This document shows positions 1-8,897 of a DNA stretch of 64,000 bases, piece after piece. Position 1 is the stretch's first letter. Every line of letters starts with the position of its first letter. The stretch covers positions 5,366 to 69,365 of the forward strand of contig NZ_JBHZOL010000089.1 of the NCBI RefSeq assembly GCF_042788235.1, read 5' to 3'. The position numbers and the translations under genes are program-made. The DNA is from Sphaerothrix epifaneia. Its GTDB lineage: Bacteria; Cyanobacteriota; Cyanobacteriia; Phormidesmidales; Phormidesmidaceae. The notes below the pieces were generated by a model. The model was not told where the DNA came from. It did no database searches and saw nothing but the letters and a program-made list of their open reading frames with translations.

Positions 1-870
1 CACCTGTAAGCGCAAAACCATCTCGCTAGCAGAGGTGGCTACCGATTCAACGGCTATATGAAGCGGTTCAGATTGAGAAAGTCTAATAATACTGCTCAGT
101 AAACTGAGCAAGCTCTGACGGAGTTTACCTTCGTCAGCTTTAACGTAAGTGGGAACCTCTGCTGCCAAATCAAACTGTAGCGGTAGCCCTTGAGCCTCTG
201 CCTTGAGGCTCAAAATTTGTTCAAGCCCTGTCAGCAAATTGCGCAAACTCAGCGGCGCATAGTTTAAGCTAGCCTGCCCTGCCTTGATCTTACCAAGTTC
301 GACTAAGTCGCTGATCAAATTGAGGAGTTGTTCGCCACTGCGCTCAATGATACTCAATAGCTCATGGTGGTTACTGGCTAACGTTTGATCGCGCTGCATT
401 AGCTGAGTAAACCCCAAAATTGCGTTGAGCGGTGTCCGCAATTCATGCCCCATATAGGCCAGCATAGCGCCGTCGTCTAGGTCTGGCAGCCCCTGAGCTA
501 AGGGTGAATCGACTTCCCAGCACAGACAAACAAGCTGAGTCGCTAGGGCGATCGCCTCGCCAGAATTGACTTGTAATTCTACTTCAAACCGCAGCCAACG
601 CGGTGATGGTTGATCAGTCAGATTGAGACCCAACAGCATATTAGAAACCGCCTGCCCGGTCGTGAGGGCTTGCTGCGTAGGCAGTTGCTCAAACGCTAAA
701 ACCTCTCCCTGCTGATTGACAAACTGCTGCTGGCTGCCAAATACCTGACCGATAGCATCCTGCGGCAGATCCAGTAAGTGGGTGGCGACAGAATTGGCGA
801 AAGTAATTTGTCCCGCTTCGTTGAGCAGCAGCACACCAACTTTGGCTCTTTGCATAAGAGAGGTAAACAT
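1..870 (-). CDS. Sensor histidine kinase, C-terminus beyond the window (partial)
   Basis: The frame is open from an ATG at 870 to the window edge, so the gene is truncated by the window and not necessarily broken. Residues 1-110 form a PAS-like sensor region. The phosphoacceptor box MGHELRTPLNAILGF follows with His142, then a dimerisation helix and the start of the ATPase domain (KADEGKLRQSLLSLLSS). There is no GAF domain between sensor and kinase core. It closely parallels the next kinase upstream (996-3455): both open with a GVLLLN stretch and share the H-box region nearly word for word, so they look like a tandem duplication. The 125-base gap and shared orientation suggest co-transcription. 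The signal sensed is unknown. A second ATG at 855 is an alternative start. Confidence 0.85.
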   Translation of the reverse strand, partial: MFTSLMQRAKVGVLLLNEAGQITFANSVATHLLDLPQDAIGQVFGSQQQFVNQQGEVLAFEQLPTQQALTTGQAVSNMLLGLNLTDQPSPRWLRFEVELQVNSGEAIALATQLVCLCWEVDSPLAQGLPDLDDGAMLAYMGHELRTPLNAILGFTQLMQRDQTLASNHHELLSIIERSGEQLLNLISDLVELGKIKAGQASLNYAPLSLRNLLTGLEQILSLKAEAQGLPLQFDLAAEVPTYVKADEGKLRQSLLSLLSSIIRLSQSEPLHIAVESVATSASEMVLRLQV

Positions 871-995
871 CAGGTAGAAATCAAAGCAAAACTATCTTAT
901 GCTCAACGCAAGCTGCACAAGCATTCCCTTAGTTTTAGCCAAAGGGTTTCTAGGTCAGAGTGCCCATTTTTTTTTGAGAAATTGTCCTTGTGTTC

Positions 996-3455
996 TCAAT
1001 CATCAGTGTTGTTCGGCTCAACTAGCTGCATAATTTCTTCAAATCTGAAATTATCGGCTAAATGAATTAGCTGAGTCGCTAGTAGTTGCTGCTCAGCACT
1101 TAGCTGCTGAACTAGCTCATAAACCAGGCGATCGCTGCCTTGAGTAGCCGCGCGGTAGAGATTCGCCCGCCAGTCGCTAGAGGTTTGGGACAAAACAGCT
1201 AGAATTTGCTGTTCAAGCGTCCTATGGGTTAAGTCAAGCTCTTCTTTCACCCGTATCGGCGGTATATCTGCCTGCTGGTAGAGATACTCCACACCCAGAT
1301 AAGCTCGCAATTTCGCCAATAGGTCTTCAACTTGAAACGGTTTGCATAAAACATCGTTACAACCTGAAGCTAAAATCTTTTGCTTCTCCGCTTCAAAGAC
1401 ATCAGCTGTCAGCGCCACAATCGGAATCGTCTGTCCTGCAGGCTCGGCTCGAATCATGCGTACGGCACTGTAGCCGTCCAAAACAGGCATCCGCATGTCC
1501 ATCCAAATAAAATCAGGTCGCCACTGACGCCACAAATCAATTCCTTCTTGACCGTTGTTAGCTGCCACCGTCTGAAAACCGAGATGCCCCAGCACGTCGT
1601 GTAAAAGCTGCTGGTGGCAGCTGTCATCATCCACAATCAAAATACGATAGTTGGGTTGTTCAGCAGCCAAACCCACCGCTTTGCCTTGCAGCCCACGTAA
1701 AGCAGGCTGCGGATGAGACAGTTCATTTGCAATAGACAAAGGCACTTCTAAAGTAAAGCTAGCGCCTGCCCCTACTTGGCTATCAACCCAAATTCGCCCT
1801 TTCATCAAGTGAGCAAATTTTTGACTAATTGCGAGTCCTAACCCGGTTCCCTCTCGCGCCTGTAGTCCTGTTTTAGTTTGGCTAAACGCCTTAAAAAGCA
1901 GATGTTGTTCTGCAGGGGCAATACCGGGGCCGCTGTCTTGAACAACAAATTGAAGCAAGACAGGGTTGTGGGTGGCAGGCAGCAAAACAGTTGGGGTAGA
2001 GACGGGATGAATCCGCAATCGCACAAAACCGACTACCGTAAACTTAATTGCATTGCTCAGCAGATTAATTAAAATTTGCTTGAGCTTACTCTCATCTGCC
2101 ATTACCCAGGCAGGCACCGCTTCTATAGGCTCAAAAATAAGCTCGAGTCCCTTGCTTTTGGCCTTAAAAAGCAGCATTTCTTCAATTTCTGCTAGAAAAC
2201 TGGCGAGGTGAATTGGGGTAAGACTGAGGCTGACCTGACCTGCTTCAATTTTTGACATTTCTAAAATGTCGTTAATCAAAGCCAGTAGATGTTCTCCACT
2301 GTGGGAAATCACTTCGATGGCTTGGCGTTGATTGTTAGATAGCTCGTCATCTCGCTGCAGAACTTGGGCAAACCCCAAAATGGCGTTGAGCGGTGTCCTC
2401 AACTCATGGCTCATATGGGCTAAAAACTCGCTTTTAGCCTGGTTAGCGTTGTCGGCTATCTCTTTCGCCTGCTGTAGTTCGGCGGCTTGCTGTTGCGTCT
2501 GACTGAGCAGTTCGGCCTGCTGAACGGCGACGCCTAGCTGGCTGCTAATCGTTACAACCATTTCAACTTCGTGAGATAGCCAATGACGAGGCTGCGCATT
2601 TTGATAAACGGCTAACAGACCCCAAAGGACATCCCGACAGAAAATTGGCACGATTACATAAGCTCTAGCTTGAAACTGCTCTAAAAGTTCTAAATAGCAG
2701 TCGTCAAAACCAGCCGTGTAGATATCGCAAACGCTACGGTAGGGTAGTCCTTTGCTGTAGATGCCACCTTGGGTTTCTTGCAGATAGGTATCTTCAATGC
2801 AATTAGTAGGATCCCCTAGCGTTTTTAGCACACAGCTTGAGCGATTGATAGTGATTTGATTCAGTTCGGGTTGATCAAGCTGGCGAGTCATGAGTAGCGG
2901 CCAGTTGGGAGCTACTGCTTCGGCTACAAATTCGCCACTCCAATCGGGTTTAAAGCGATAAATTACGGCGCGATCGCAAGCTAAAGTTTTACGCAGCTCT
3001 TCTACCGTTGAGCTGAAAATAGTTTGTAGGTCTAAGGTTTGGCGCATAGCCTGAATGACTCGCAAACCTGCTTTTTCCGGCCAAACCCGCTCTTGAAAAG
3101 ACTCTGGCGCTGGATTTGGAGCGGTCATTTCGCGAACCGTACAGATGGCAGCAACGTCGGTATTGGATTGGATAGCTGGCGGAATATCTACGTTAATTTC
3201 TAGCCAGCCCTGTAAGTCGGTCGAGGCTAAGCGCCAACCAATCACACACCCCTGAATAGAGTGTTGCTGAGCGATCGCCCGTTGAACGGGAAGTTGGTCA
3301 AAACGGATGGTACGACCTTGGTCATCGAAAAACTGGCTACCTTGGCCGAACTTCAGCTTTTGATAGGTTTCAGGAAGATGCAGGAGGGCGACCGCTGACG
3401 GATTAGCGACCAGAATTTCGCTATTGGCATTGAGCAAAAGCACTCCAACTTGCAT
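996..3455 (-). CDS. Hybrid sensor histidine kinase: PAS-like, GAF, HisKA, HATPase, receiver
   Basis: An 819-residue cytosolic hybrid kinase with no membrane segment. Order: PAS-like region (1-110), GAF domain (about 130-315), short coiled coil, HisKA box HMSHELRTPLNAILGF with His350, HATPase with N box (KQILINLLSNAIKFT), G1 (DSGPGIAP) and G2 (GTGLGLAIS), then a receiver (RILIVDDD at about 604, phosphoacceptor Asp653 in WMDMRMP, conserved CKPF). A tail of about 90 residues follows. The GAF domain carries Cys253-Tyr254 in a stretch like the bilin-attachment region of cyanobacteriochromes, where Cys-His is usual. Whether it binds a chromophore cannot be told from sequence. It lies upstream of its paralogue at 1-870. 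An AAGGA about 12 bases before the ATG is a weak ribosome-binding site. Confidence 0.93.
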   Translation of the reverse strand: MQVGVLLLNANSEILVANPSAVALLHLPETYQKLKFGQGSQFFDDQGRTIRFDQLPVQRAIAQQHSIQGCVIGWRLASTDLQGWLEINVDIPPAIQSNTDVAAICTVREMTAPNPAPESFQERVWPEKAGLRVIQAMRQTLDLQTIFSSTVEELRKTLACDRAVIYRFKPDWSGEFVAEAVAPNWPLLMTRQLDQPELNQITINRSSCVLKTLGDPTNCIEDTYLQETQGGIYSKGLPYRSVCDIYTAGFDDCYLELLEQFQARAYVIVPIFCRDVLWGLLAVYQNAQPRHWLSHEVEMVVTISSQLGVAVQQAELLSQTQQQAAELQQAKEIADNANQAKSEFLAHMSHELRTPLNAILGFAQVLQRDDELSNNQRQAIEVISHSGEHLLALINDILEMSKIEAGQVSLSLTPIHLASFLAEIEEMLLFKAKSKGLELIFEPIEAVPAWVMADESKLKQILINLLSNAIKFTVVGFVRLRIHPVSTPTVLLPATHNPVLLQFVVQDSGPGIAPAEQHLLFKAFSQTKTGLQAREGTGLGLAISQKFAHLMKGRIWVDSQVGAGASFTLEVPLSIANELSHPQPALRGLQGKAVGLAAEQPNYRILIVDDDSCHQQLLHDVLGHLGFQTVAANNGQEGIDLWRQWRPDFIWMDMRMPVLDGYSAVRMIRAEPAGQTIPIVALTADVFEAEKQKILASGCNDVLCKPFQVEDLLAKLRAYLGVEYLYQQADIPPIRVKEELDLTHRTLEQQILAVLSQTSSDWRANLYRAATQGSDRLVYELVQQLSAEQQLLATQLIHLADNFRFEEIMQLVEPNNTDD

Positions 3456-3795
3456 ATTGCGTGAGTATCCTTCTGGCCAGTAAAAGTCTTTGCCTCACTG
3501 CCGACTTCAGCCCACCTTTTGACCAAGCAGCCGAATAACGACAAAATAACGCCAGCGCAGAGGCAAAATCGAGCAATACTCTAAAAATACCCTTGCCTGC
3601 CTGAGTGATGACCTCGTCATGGGTAACAATAAACACATTTGCGACCGAAAGCTGATTAATTTTTCGGTGCAGATTGAGGGACAAAAGCTATGAGCTAGCT
3701 GCTCAACCAAAGTTTGGGCAGCTTAGTTAATCAAAAAACTTGCCCGCAAAATTAGTTAGCAGACAAGTCTCAAATATGACTAGCCAAAAAAGCGC
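3456..3795. other. Intergenic region between a kinase and a phosphatase gene
   Basis: No convincing gene lies here; the short open frames on the minus strand look random. One small inverted repeat, ACCGAAA (3644-3650) with TTTCGGT (3662-3668), could form a hairpin. It presumably holds the promoter of the kinase pair, but no clear promoter motif is seen. Confidence 0.4.
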
Positions 3796-4275
3796 TCAGT
3801 CAGTCTGTATTAAGATATCCTCAAGCAGACCTTCACAGGCATCTGTCAAAAGTCTGATTACATATTGAAAACCTTCAGCCCCACCATAATAGGGATCAGG
3901 CACTTCTTGGTCAGGGTGGTGGCGACAAAAATCACAGATCAAGCGAACTTTTGAACGGTACTGGTTGCTCAGGTCGTGAGATAAAATATCACGCTGGTTT
4001 TCTCGATCCATAGCTAGAATCAAATCGAACCGCTCAAAATCTTGCGCTTGAAACTGCCTAGCCTTACCCTCAAGCGCAATACCCAGCATCTTCTGAGCAG
4101 CTAAAGCCATCCGGCGATCGGGCGCACTACCTATGTGGTAGCTAGACGTACCCGCCGAATCACACACAATGGTATGACTCAGCTGCCGCTCCTCAATCAG
4201 GTGATTCATAATGTTTTCGGCAGAAGGAGAGCGGCAAATATTTCCTAAGCACACGAATAAAAGTTTCGTCACCAT
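3796..4275 (-). CDS. Low-molecular-weight protein-tyrosine phosphatase
   Basis: A 159-residue cytosolic phosphatase of the LMW-PTP family, which removes phosphate from tyrosine through a cysteinyl-phosphate intermediate. The P-loop signature CLGNICRS sits at the N-terminus, with nucleophile Cys9 and Arg15. The general-acid loop VPDPYYGG has Asp127. Length is typical of the family. It is followed at short distance upstream by ybaB in the same direction (gap of 20 bases), suggesting co-transcription. In bacteria such enzymes often counter tyrosine kinases that control exopolysaccharide export, but no such kinase is in this window, so the target is unknown. Confidence 0.95.
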   Translation of the reverse strand: MVTKLLFVCLGNICRSPSAENIMNHLIEERQLSHTIVCDSAGTSSYHIGSAPDRRMALAAQKMLGIALEGKARQFQAQDFERFDLILAMDRENQRDILSHDLSNQYRSKVRLICDFCRHHPDQEVPDPYYGGAEGFQYVIRLLTDACEGLLEDILIQTD

Positions 4276-4295
4276 TAGCCTATCTAGCCAAGCTG

Positions 4296-4640
4296 CTAAA
4301 GCCCTGGCAGGTTGAGGCCACCCGTGAGTTCTTCCATGCGCTCTCTCATGGTTGCGGTAGATTTGTCGTAGGCATCTTGCATAGCAGCGGTGACTAAGTC
4401 AGATAGCACTTCTGCCCCTTCATTGAGCGCTTCTGCTGCAATCGTAACGCCACGGGGTTCTTGATTGCCGCTTAGCACTACCTTGACAAGACCGCCTCCG
4501 GCTTGCCCCTCAATTTCCATTTGTTCAAGTTCTTCTTGCAGTCGCTTAGCGCCTTCTTGAACTTGCTGAGCTTTTTTGAAAGCTTCTGTTAGTTCCTTCA
4601 TTTTGCCTAAGCCGAAGCCGAATCCTTGCCCTTTTGTCAT
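4296..4640 (-). CDS. YbaB/EbfC family nucleoid-associated protein
   Basis: A 114-residue small DNA-binding protein of the YbaB/EbfC family. It shows the expected N-terminal helix rich in Lys, Glu and Gln (KKAQQVQEGAKRLQEELEQM), the central strand region (GGLVKVVLSGNQEPRGVTI) and the family's C-terminal helix ending in GGLNLPGL. These proteins form dimers that bind DNA with little sequence preference. The gene lies between murB and the phosphatase gene, all on the minus strand, so it may belong to the murC-murB transcription unit. Confidence 0.93.
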   Translation of the reverse strand: MTKGQGFGFGLGKMKELTEAFKKAQQVQEGAKRLQEELEQMEIEGQAGGGLVKVVLSGNQEPRGVTIAAEALNEGAEVLSDLVTAAMQDAYDKSTATMRERMEELTGGLNLPGL

Positions 4641-4717
4641 AGTCTATTAATGGTTTGCGAAACGGTAATTATAGACGCTTGAATCTTAATCATTCTAACG
4701 CTGATATGAGCTTCAGC

Positions 4718-5659
4718 CTATGCCAGCTGAAATTCCCCTAAAATTTTAACCTCAGGCTTTAGGGGCAGCGCCCATCGTGTCTCAACTTGGTGTTGCACAT
4801 GGCGAATCAGGCGCAAAATATCGCTGGCAGTTGCGCCACCACAGTTCAAAATAAAGTTGGCGTGTTGAGTAGAAACCTGAGCGTTGCCAATTTGATACCC
4901 TTTCAGACCCGCTTGCTCAATCAACCAACCAGCACTATGAGGGGTCGGATTGCGAAAGACGCTGCCACAGCTAGGCAAATGGTAAGGCTGGGTGGTGCGG
5001 CGCTGTTTGAGGTCGGCAGCAGTGGCAGCCATAACCGCTTGTCGGTCGCTGCCTGGTTTTAGTTGCAAAACGGCATGCGTAACTAAACGAGAGTCTCCCT
5101 GTAAAACCGAGGTGCGATACTGAAAGCCCAGATCCTCAGGGTACAGTTGAGAACAATTACCGCTGGGATCCAGGATGTCTGCCGACACCAAAATATCCGC
5201 CGTGCAAGCTCCGTGCGCGCCAGCATTCATCACAACAGCCCCGCCCACCGTTCCGGGAATACCCACTGCCCACTCTAGCCCCTGCCAGCCTCGCTTAGCG
5301 GCTTTCCAGGCTAGGGTGGCAAGCGGTTCTCCAGCAGATGCCCACACTTGCCCTTTTGATTCATCAAACTCGGCTTGTCTGAGATAGCGGGTACAAACGA
5401 CTAAACCGGGTAAGCCGCGATCGCTAATGAGCAAGTTAGAACCTGCCCCTAAGAACGTTATCGGCAAATCACGCTGCTTAGCCCATTCTAGGCTGGCTTG
5501 CAAATCGCTTAGCTGACGTGGAAATACCAGCCATTCTGCGGGGCCACCTACCCGAAACGAAGTCAAACCGCTGAGCGGTATTTGAGACTGAACTACACAG
5601 TTTTCGCCAACCCGGTAAGTCTCTTGTGCCATAGGATCTCGAGCCGTAAGTGACAACAT
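4718..5659 (-). CDS. murB: UDP-N-acetylenolpyruvoylglucosamine reductase
   Basis: MurB reduces UDP-GlcNAc-enolpyruvate to UDP-MurNAc with NADPH and FAD, the second committed step of peptidoglycan synthesis in the cytosol. The FAD-binding motif (LGAGSNLLISDRGLPG) and GIPGTVGGAVVMNAGAHG are clear. The later LPSCGSVFRNP contains the serine region of a type I MurB. I place the start at the ATG at 5659, because AAGGTG stands 4-5 bases upstream; a TTG at 5677 is the longest alternative. It follows murC with only a short gap, as in many bacteria, and the pair is surely one operon. Confidence 0.96.
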   Translation of the reverse strand: MLSLTARDPMAQETYRVGENCVVQSQIPLSGLTSFRVGGPAEWLVFPRQLSDLQASLEWAKQRDLPITFLGAGSNLLISDRGLPGLVVCTRYLRQAEFDESKGQVWASAGEPLATLAWKAAKRGWQGLEWAVGIPGTVGGAVVMNAGAHGACTADILVSADILDPSGNCSQLYPEDLGFQYRTSVLQGDSRLVTHAVLQLKPGSDRQAVMAATAADLKQRRTTQPYHLPSCGSVFRNPTPHSAGWLIEQAGLKGYQIGNAQVSTQHANFILNCGGATASDILRLIRHVQHQVETRWALPLKPEVKILGEFQLA

Positions 5660-5680
5660 CAATGCACCTTGATACAAGTT

Positions 5681-7231
5681 TTAAGCGAGTTGAGCAGCTT
5701 CAGCCAGGGGAGTGACATTGTGCTGCTGATAGTAGCTCATGACGTCGGGGATCACCTGGTTAAGATTACCGGCTGTCAGAAACAGGACAATGTCGCCAGT
5801 TTGTAGTCCCTGCTTGAGGGCTTGTGTTACTTCCGCTAGGGAAGCGCGGTAAATGGCATGGGTATGATGCTTGGCGATCGCCTCGGTGACTTGATAACCG
5901 CTGATGTCGTAGGCGTTTTTTTCACCTGCGCTGTAAATATCAGTCACAATTACCTGATCAGCTTGGCTAAAAGCTTCAGCAAACTCTGCCAGCAAAGTCG
6001 CTGTTCGGCTATAACGGTGTGGCTGAAAAACGGCAATCACGCGGCGACCAGGAAATTCGTCTTGTTCTTCACTAGCTTTAATGCGAGCAGCGGCAAGGGT
6101 GGCGCGAATTTCGCTGGGATGATGCGCGTAATCATCGACAAACAAAATGCCGTTATGAAATCCCCGCTGTTCAAAGCGCCGCCGCGCCCCTTGAAAACTG
6201 CTGAGAATTTCAGCAATAGTGGCAAAGTCTAAGCCGACTAGACGACCAACTGCGATCGCAGCTAACGCATTACTCAAATTATGGCGTCCTAATAGCGGCA
6301 GGGTAATCTGACCAAGCCGTCGGCCTTTTTCCCAGACAGTCGCGACTGTGCCACCTGCATAATGGGTAATTTCATCCGCCACATAGTCTGCGCCTGTTTC
6401 AGGGTCAAGACTGTAGGTAACATCGGGTTGAATAGATTGGCGAACCGTTTGACAGTCGATACAACCGACAACCGTCTGGCAGCTCTGGGCAAACGTATCA
6501 AAAATGCTGACAACTTGTTCGAGGGTGCTGTAGTGGTCAGGATGATCAAGTTCGATATTCGTAATCACGCCAATATGGGCAGAAAGCTTGACCAAAGAAC
6601 CATCTGATTCGTCCGCTTCTGCGACGAGATAGTCACCTTGGCCTAAATGAGCATTTCCCTCCCAAGCCGCCACTTCTCCCCCCACAATAATGGTGGGATC
6701 GAGATTGGCCTTGAGCAGCAAATAGCCAATCAAGCTGCTAGTGGTTGTTTTGCCATGGGTGCCAGCCACCGCAATGCCCTTGTACTGGGCAATTAAAGCA
6801 GCCAACAGATCGGAACGGTGAAAAATAGGACAGCCCAACTCTATAGCCGCGCGGTACTCAGAGTTGTTCTTGTCGATTGCAGTTGAGCAAATGACTTGGG
6901 GTAAGAAACTTGTTCCGGCGGGTCGGCGTCTAGATTCATGAGCAGCCGAAACCGCCGAATTTCTCTCTAGGGGCGGCGCTGAGCTAGGCCGAGAAGCAGG
7001 TGCGGCGATCGCTTGAGGCGTCTGAAAAAACGACAGGTTGGACTCCTGCTGTTGCCAGAATATATGAACACCTTCGTCTTGCAGTCGCTTTGTAATATGA
7101 CTCAGACGCACATCTGAACCCGTGACTGGTAAGTTACACCTAGCCAGGATATAGGCAAGCGCGGACATGCCGATTCCACCAACGCCAATAAAATGGAAAG
7201 GCCTGCCGCTGAAATCTACAGAATTCAGCAT
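5681..7231 (-). CDS. murC: UDP-N-acetylmuramate-L-alanine ligase
   Basis: MurC adds L-alanine to UDP-MurNAc using ATP, the first amino-acid step of the peptidoglycan stem. Visible are the N-terminal Rossmann loop GVGGIGMSALA, the ATP loop GTHGKTTTSS, the metal-binding region (EADESDGS) and the C-terminal domain motif DDYAHHPSEI. The start at 7231 is chosen because GAGGAA stands about 6 bases upstream; a GTG 21 bases earlier would put that site inside the gene. Odd: about residues 68-108 form an Ala/Pro/Ser/Arg-rich insertion in the UDP-binding domain, just before LPQVICSTAI, which makes the protein (516 residues) longer than usual. It heads the murC-murB operon. Confidence 0.96.
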   Translation of the reverse strand: MLNSVDFSGRPFHFIGVGGIGMSALAYILARCNLPVTGSDVRLSHITKRLQDEGVHIFWQQQESNLSFFQTPQAIAAPASRPSSAPPLERNSAVSAAHESRRRPAGTSFLPQVICSTAIDKNNSEYRAAIELGCPIFHRSDLLAALIAQYKGIAVAGTHGKTTTSSLIGYLLLKANLDPTIIVGGEVAAWEGNAHLGQGDYLVAEADESDGSLVKLSAHIGVITNIELDHPDHYSTLEQVVSIFDTFAQSCQTVVGCIDCQTVRQSIQPDVTYSLDPETGADYVADEITHYAGGTVATVWEKGRRLGQITLPLLGRHNLSNALAAIAVGRLVGLDFATIAEILSSFQGARRRFEQRGFHNGILFVDDYAHHPSEIRATLAAARIKASEEQDEFPGRRVIAVFQPHRYSRTATLLAEFAEAFSQADQVIVTDIYSAGEKNAYDISGYQVTEAIAKHHTHAIYRASLAEVTQALKQGLQTGDIVLFLTAGNLNQVIPDVMSYYQQHNVTPLAEAAQLA

Positions 7232-7775
7232 TCTAATTTCCTCACACACCACACCACACCAATATCACGCGATATCATACCAGGAATTTCCTTGATCCCT
7301 GGAATTCTCTTAACAGCGACTGGGAAAAGCAGAGAATCCAGACGCAGCCCTCAGCAGCACTGCCGATAAAGCTGTTGGGATCAGGAGGTAGACTCATACG
7401 CTATCAATCTATATCTAGAAGATTCAAACGCTTCAGCCAAATTCAGCAAAAATCTGCGATTTCTCAGTCAATCTGCACTGACTTCACCCTCAAAAGAGTA
7501 ATTTCAGAGTCTAGCCTACGAGCAGCCATAAACTTTGCTGAGCGCGATTTATTTGTTTAAGAAGAAAAACGAATTTTCGCGGCTAGGCCGCTTTTCTGTT
7601 TAAATTTTGATCGCAGCCAAATCAACCGTAAGGCTTTCAACCACTCACTTTGCCTCCCCTTGATTGAACCGTTAGGCCGTGCTGAGGTGATTGCCCTGGG
7701 TTCCGGCTAGTGTGTATGATGATGTCGTTTACATCAAACTTAACTTGATTGAATTAAGACAGAGGGTAAAGCGCA
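7232..7775. other. Divergent intergenic region between murC and gap2
   Basis: This 544-base region should hold the promoters of murC (minus) and gap2 (plus). No convincing coding sequence is present; a 61-codon open frame with a TTG start (7375-7560) is not protein-like. A short GC-rich hairpin followed by a T-rich run lies inside it (separate entry). A 5-base-arm inverted repeat (CCAGG, CCTGG) occurs near 7280-7302. Confidence 0.5.
7579..7601 (+). terminator. Terminator-like hairpin without an obvious upstream gene
   Basis: GCGGC (7579-7583) pairs with GCCGC (7587-7591) across a TAG loop, and TTTTCTGTTT follows. It has the shape of a factor-independent terminator for rightward transcription, yet no real plus-strand gene precedes it. 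It could end a small RNA, or attenuate the leader of gap2. The stem is only five pairs, so it may be chance. Confidence 0.35.
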
Positions 7776-8789
7776 GTGGTTAGAGTAGCGATCAACGGTT
7801 TTGGACGCATCGGGCGTAATTTTTTACGGTGTTGGTTAACCCGTGAGAACAGCCAACTTGAGGTTGTGGCTATCAATGATACTTCTGATCCGAAAACGAA
7901 TTCGCATCTGCTCAAGTATGACTCTATGTTAGGCAGACTTGATGCAGATATTAGCGCTGACGCTGATACCATCACTGTCAACGGCAACACTATCAAATGT
8001 ACGTCTGACCGTAACCCCAACAATTTGCCTTGGAAAGCGTGGGACATCGACTTGGTGATTGAGTCAACCGGTGTCTTCGTGACTGAGGAAGGGGCGAGTC
8101 GGCACATTGAAGCAGGGGCTAAAAAAGTTCTGATTACGGCACCTGGCAAAGGTGGCAACATTGGCACCTATGTAATGGGGGTTAACCATGAGCAGTACGA
8201 CCCCAGTACAACCAACGTAGTCAGTAATGCAAGCTGTACAACCAACTGCTTGGCTCCTGTTGCCAAGGTGATTAACGATAAGTTTGGCATCGTTAAAGGC
8301 ACCATGACGACCACTCACAGCTATACAGGGGATCAGCGGCTCCTAGATGCTAGCCACCGTGATTTGCGCCGCGCTCGCGCTGCCGCGCTCAATATCGTAC
8401 CGACTTCCACCGGAGCCGCAAAAGCGGTAGCCCTGGTTATTCCTGAACTAAAAGGCAAACTCAATGGAATTGCATTGCGGGTACCAACCCCCAACGTTTC
8501 TATTGTTGATTTGGTGGTGCAAGTTGAAAACCCAACCATCGCTGAGCAAGTCAACGAAGCACTCAAGGAAGCCGCTGAAGGTTCGATGAAAGGCATTTTG
8601 GGCTATAGCGATTTGCCGTTAGTTTCGATTGACTATCGCAAGACTGACGAGTCTTCGATTGTTGACTCTAGCTTGACGATGGTGATGGGCGATGATCTGG
8701 TTAAAATTGTGGCTTGGTACGACAACGAGTGGGGTTATAGCCAGCGCGTTGTTGACTTAGCTGAACTGGTAGCTAGCAAGTGGAGCTAA
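7776..8789 (+). CDS. gap2: Glyceraldehyde-3-phosphate dehydrogenase, photosynthetic NAD(P) type
   Basis: Type I GAPDH of 337 residues. It interconverts 1,3-bisphosphoglycerate and glyceraldehyde 3-phosphate; the Gap2 form works mainly in the Calvin cycle with NADPH or NADH. The dinucleotide motif NGFGRIGRNFLR is at the N-terminus and the catalytic cysteine, Cys154, is in SNASCTTNC. After strand 2 the sequence reads NDTSDPKTNSHLLKYDS, where NAD-only enzymes usually have a different residue set; this form is typical of the plastid/cyanobacterial Gap2 group. The start is a GTG at 7776. A strong terminator follows directly. It would share the thiol-regulated photosynthetic metabolism with trxA in this window. 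Confidence 0.96.
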   Translation: MVRVAINGFGRIGRNFLRCWLTRENSQLEVVAINDTSDPKTNSHLLKYDSMLGRLDADISADADTITVNGNTIKCTSDRNPNNLPWKAWDIDLVIESTGVFVTEEGASRHIEAGAKKVLITAPGKGGNIGTYVMGVNHEQYDPSTTNVVSNASCTTNCLAPVAKVINDKFGIVKGTMTTTHSYTGDQRLLDASHRDLRRARAAALNIVPTSTGAAKAVALVIPELKGKLNGIALRVPTPNVSIVDLVVQVENPTIAEQVNEALKEAAEGSMKGILGYSDLPLVSIDYRKTDESSIVDSSLTMVMGDDLVKIVAWYDNEWGYSQRVVDLAELVASKWS

Positions 8790-8814
8790 CCTATCAACCT
8801 TATGGTTGAAGGAC

Positions 8815-8851
8815 AGGAGCCTTGCCAAACGGTGAGGCTCCTATTTGTTTG
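8815..8851 (+). terminator. Terminator of gap2
   Basis: AGGAGCCT (8815-8822) pairs perfectly with AGGCTCCT (8835-8842) over a 12-base loop, followed by ATTTGTTTG. It stands 26 bases after the gap2 stop codon. Confidence 0.75.
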
Positions 8852-8897
8852 AGAGGTCTGTCAGGCTGTTGTTTAGAGGTTTAGAGATAGCTACATT

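Noticed and set aside
7375..7560. 61-codon frame upstream of gap2 (TTG start), just before a terminator-like hairpin
   Set aside because: Start codon is weak and the product has no ordered look. The position before the hairpin is suggestive, but it is safer as non-coding.
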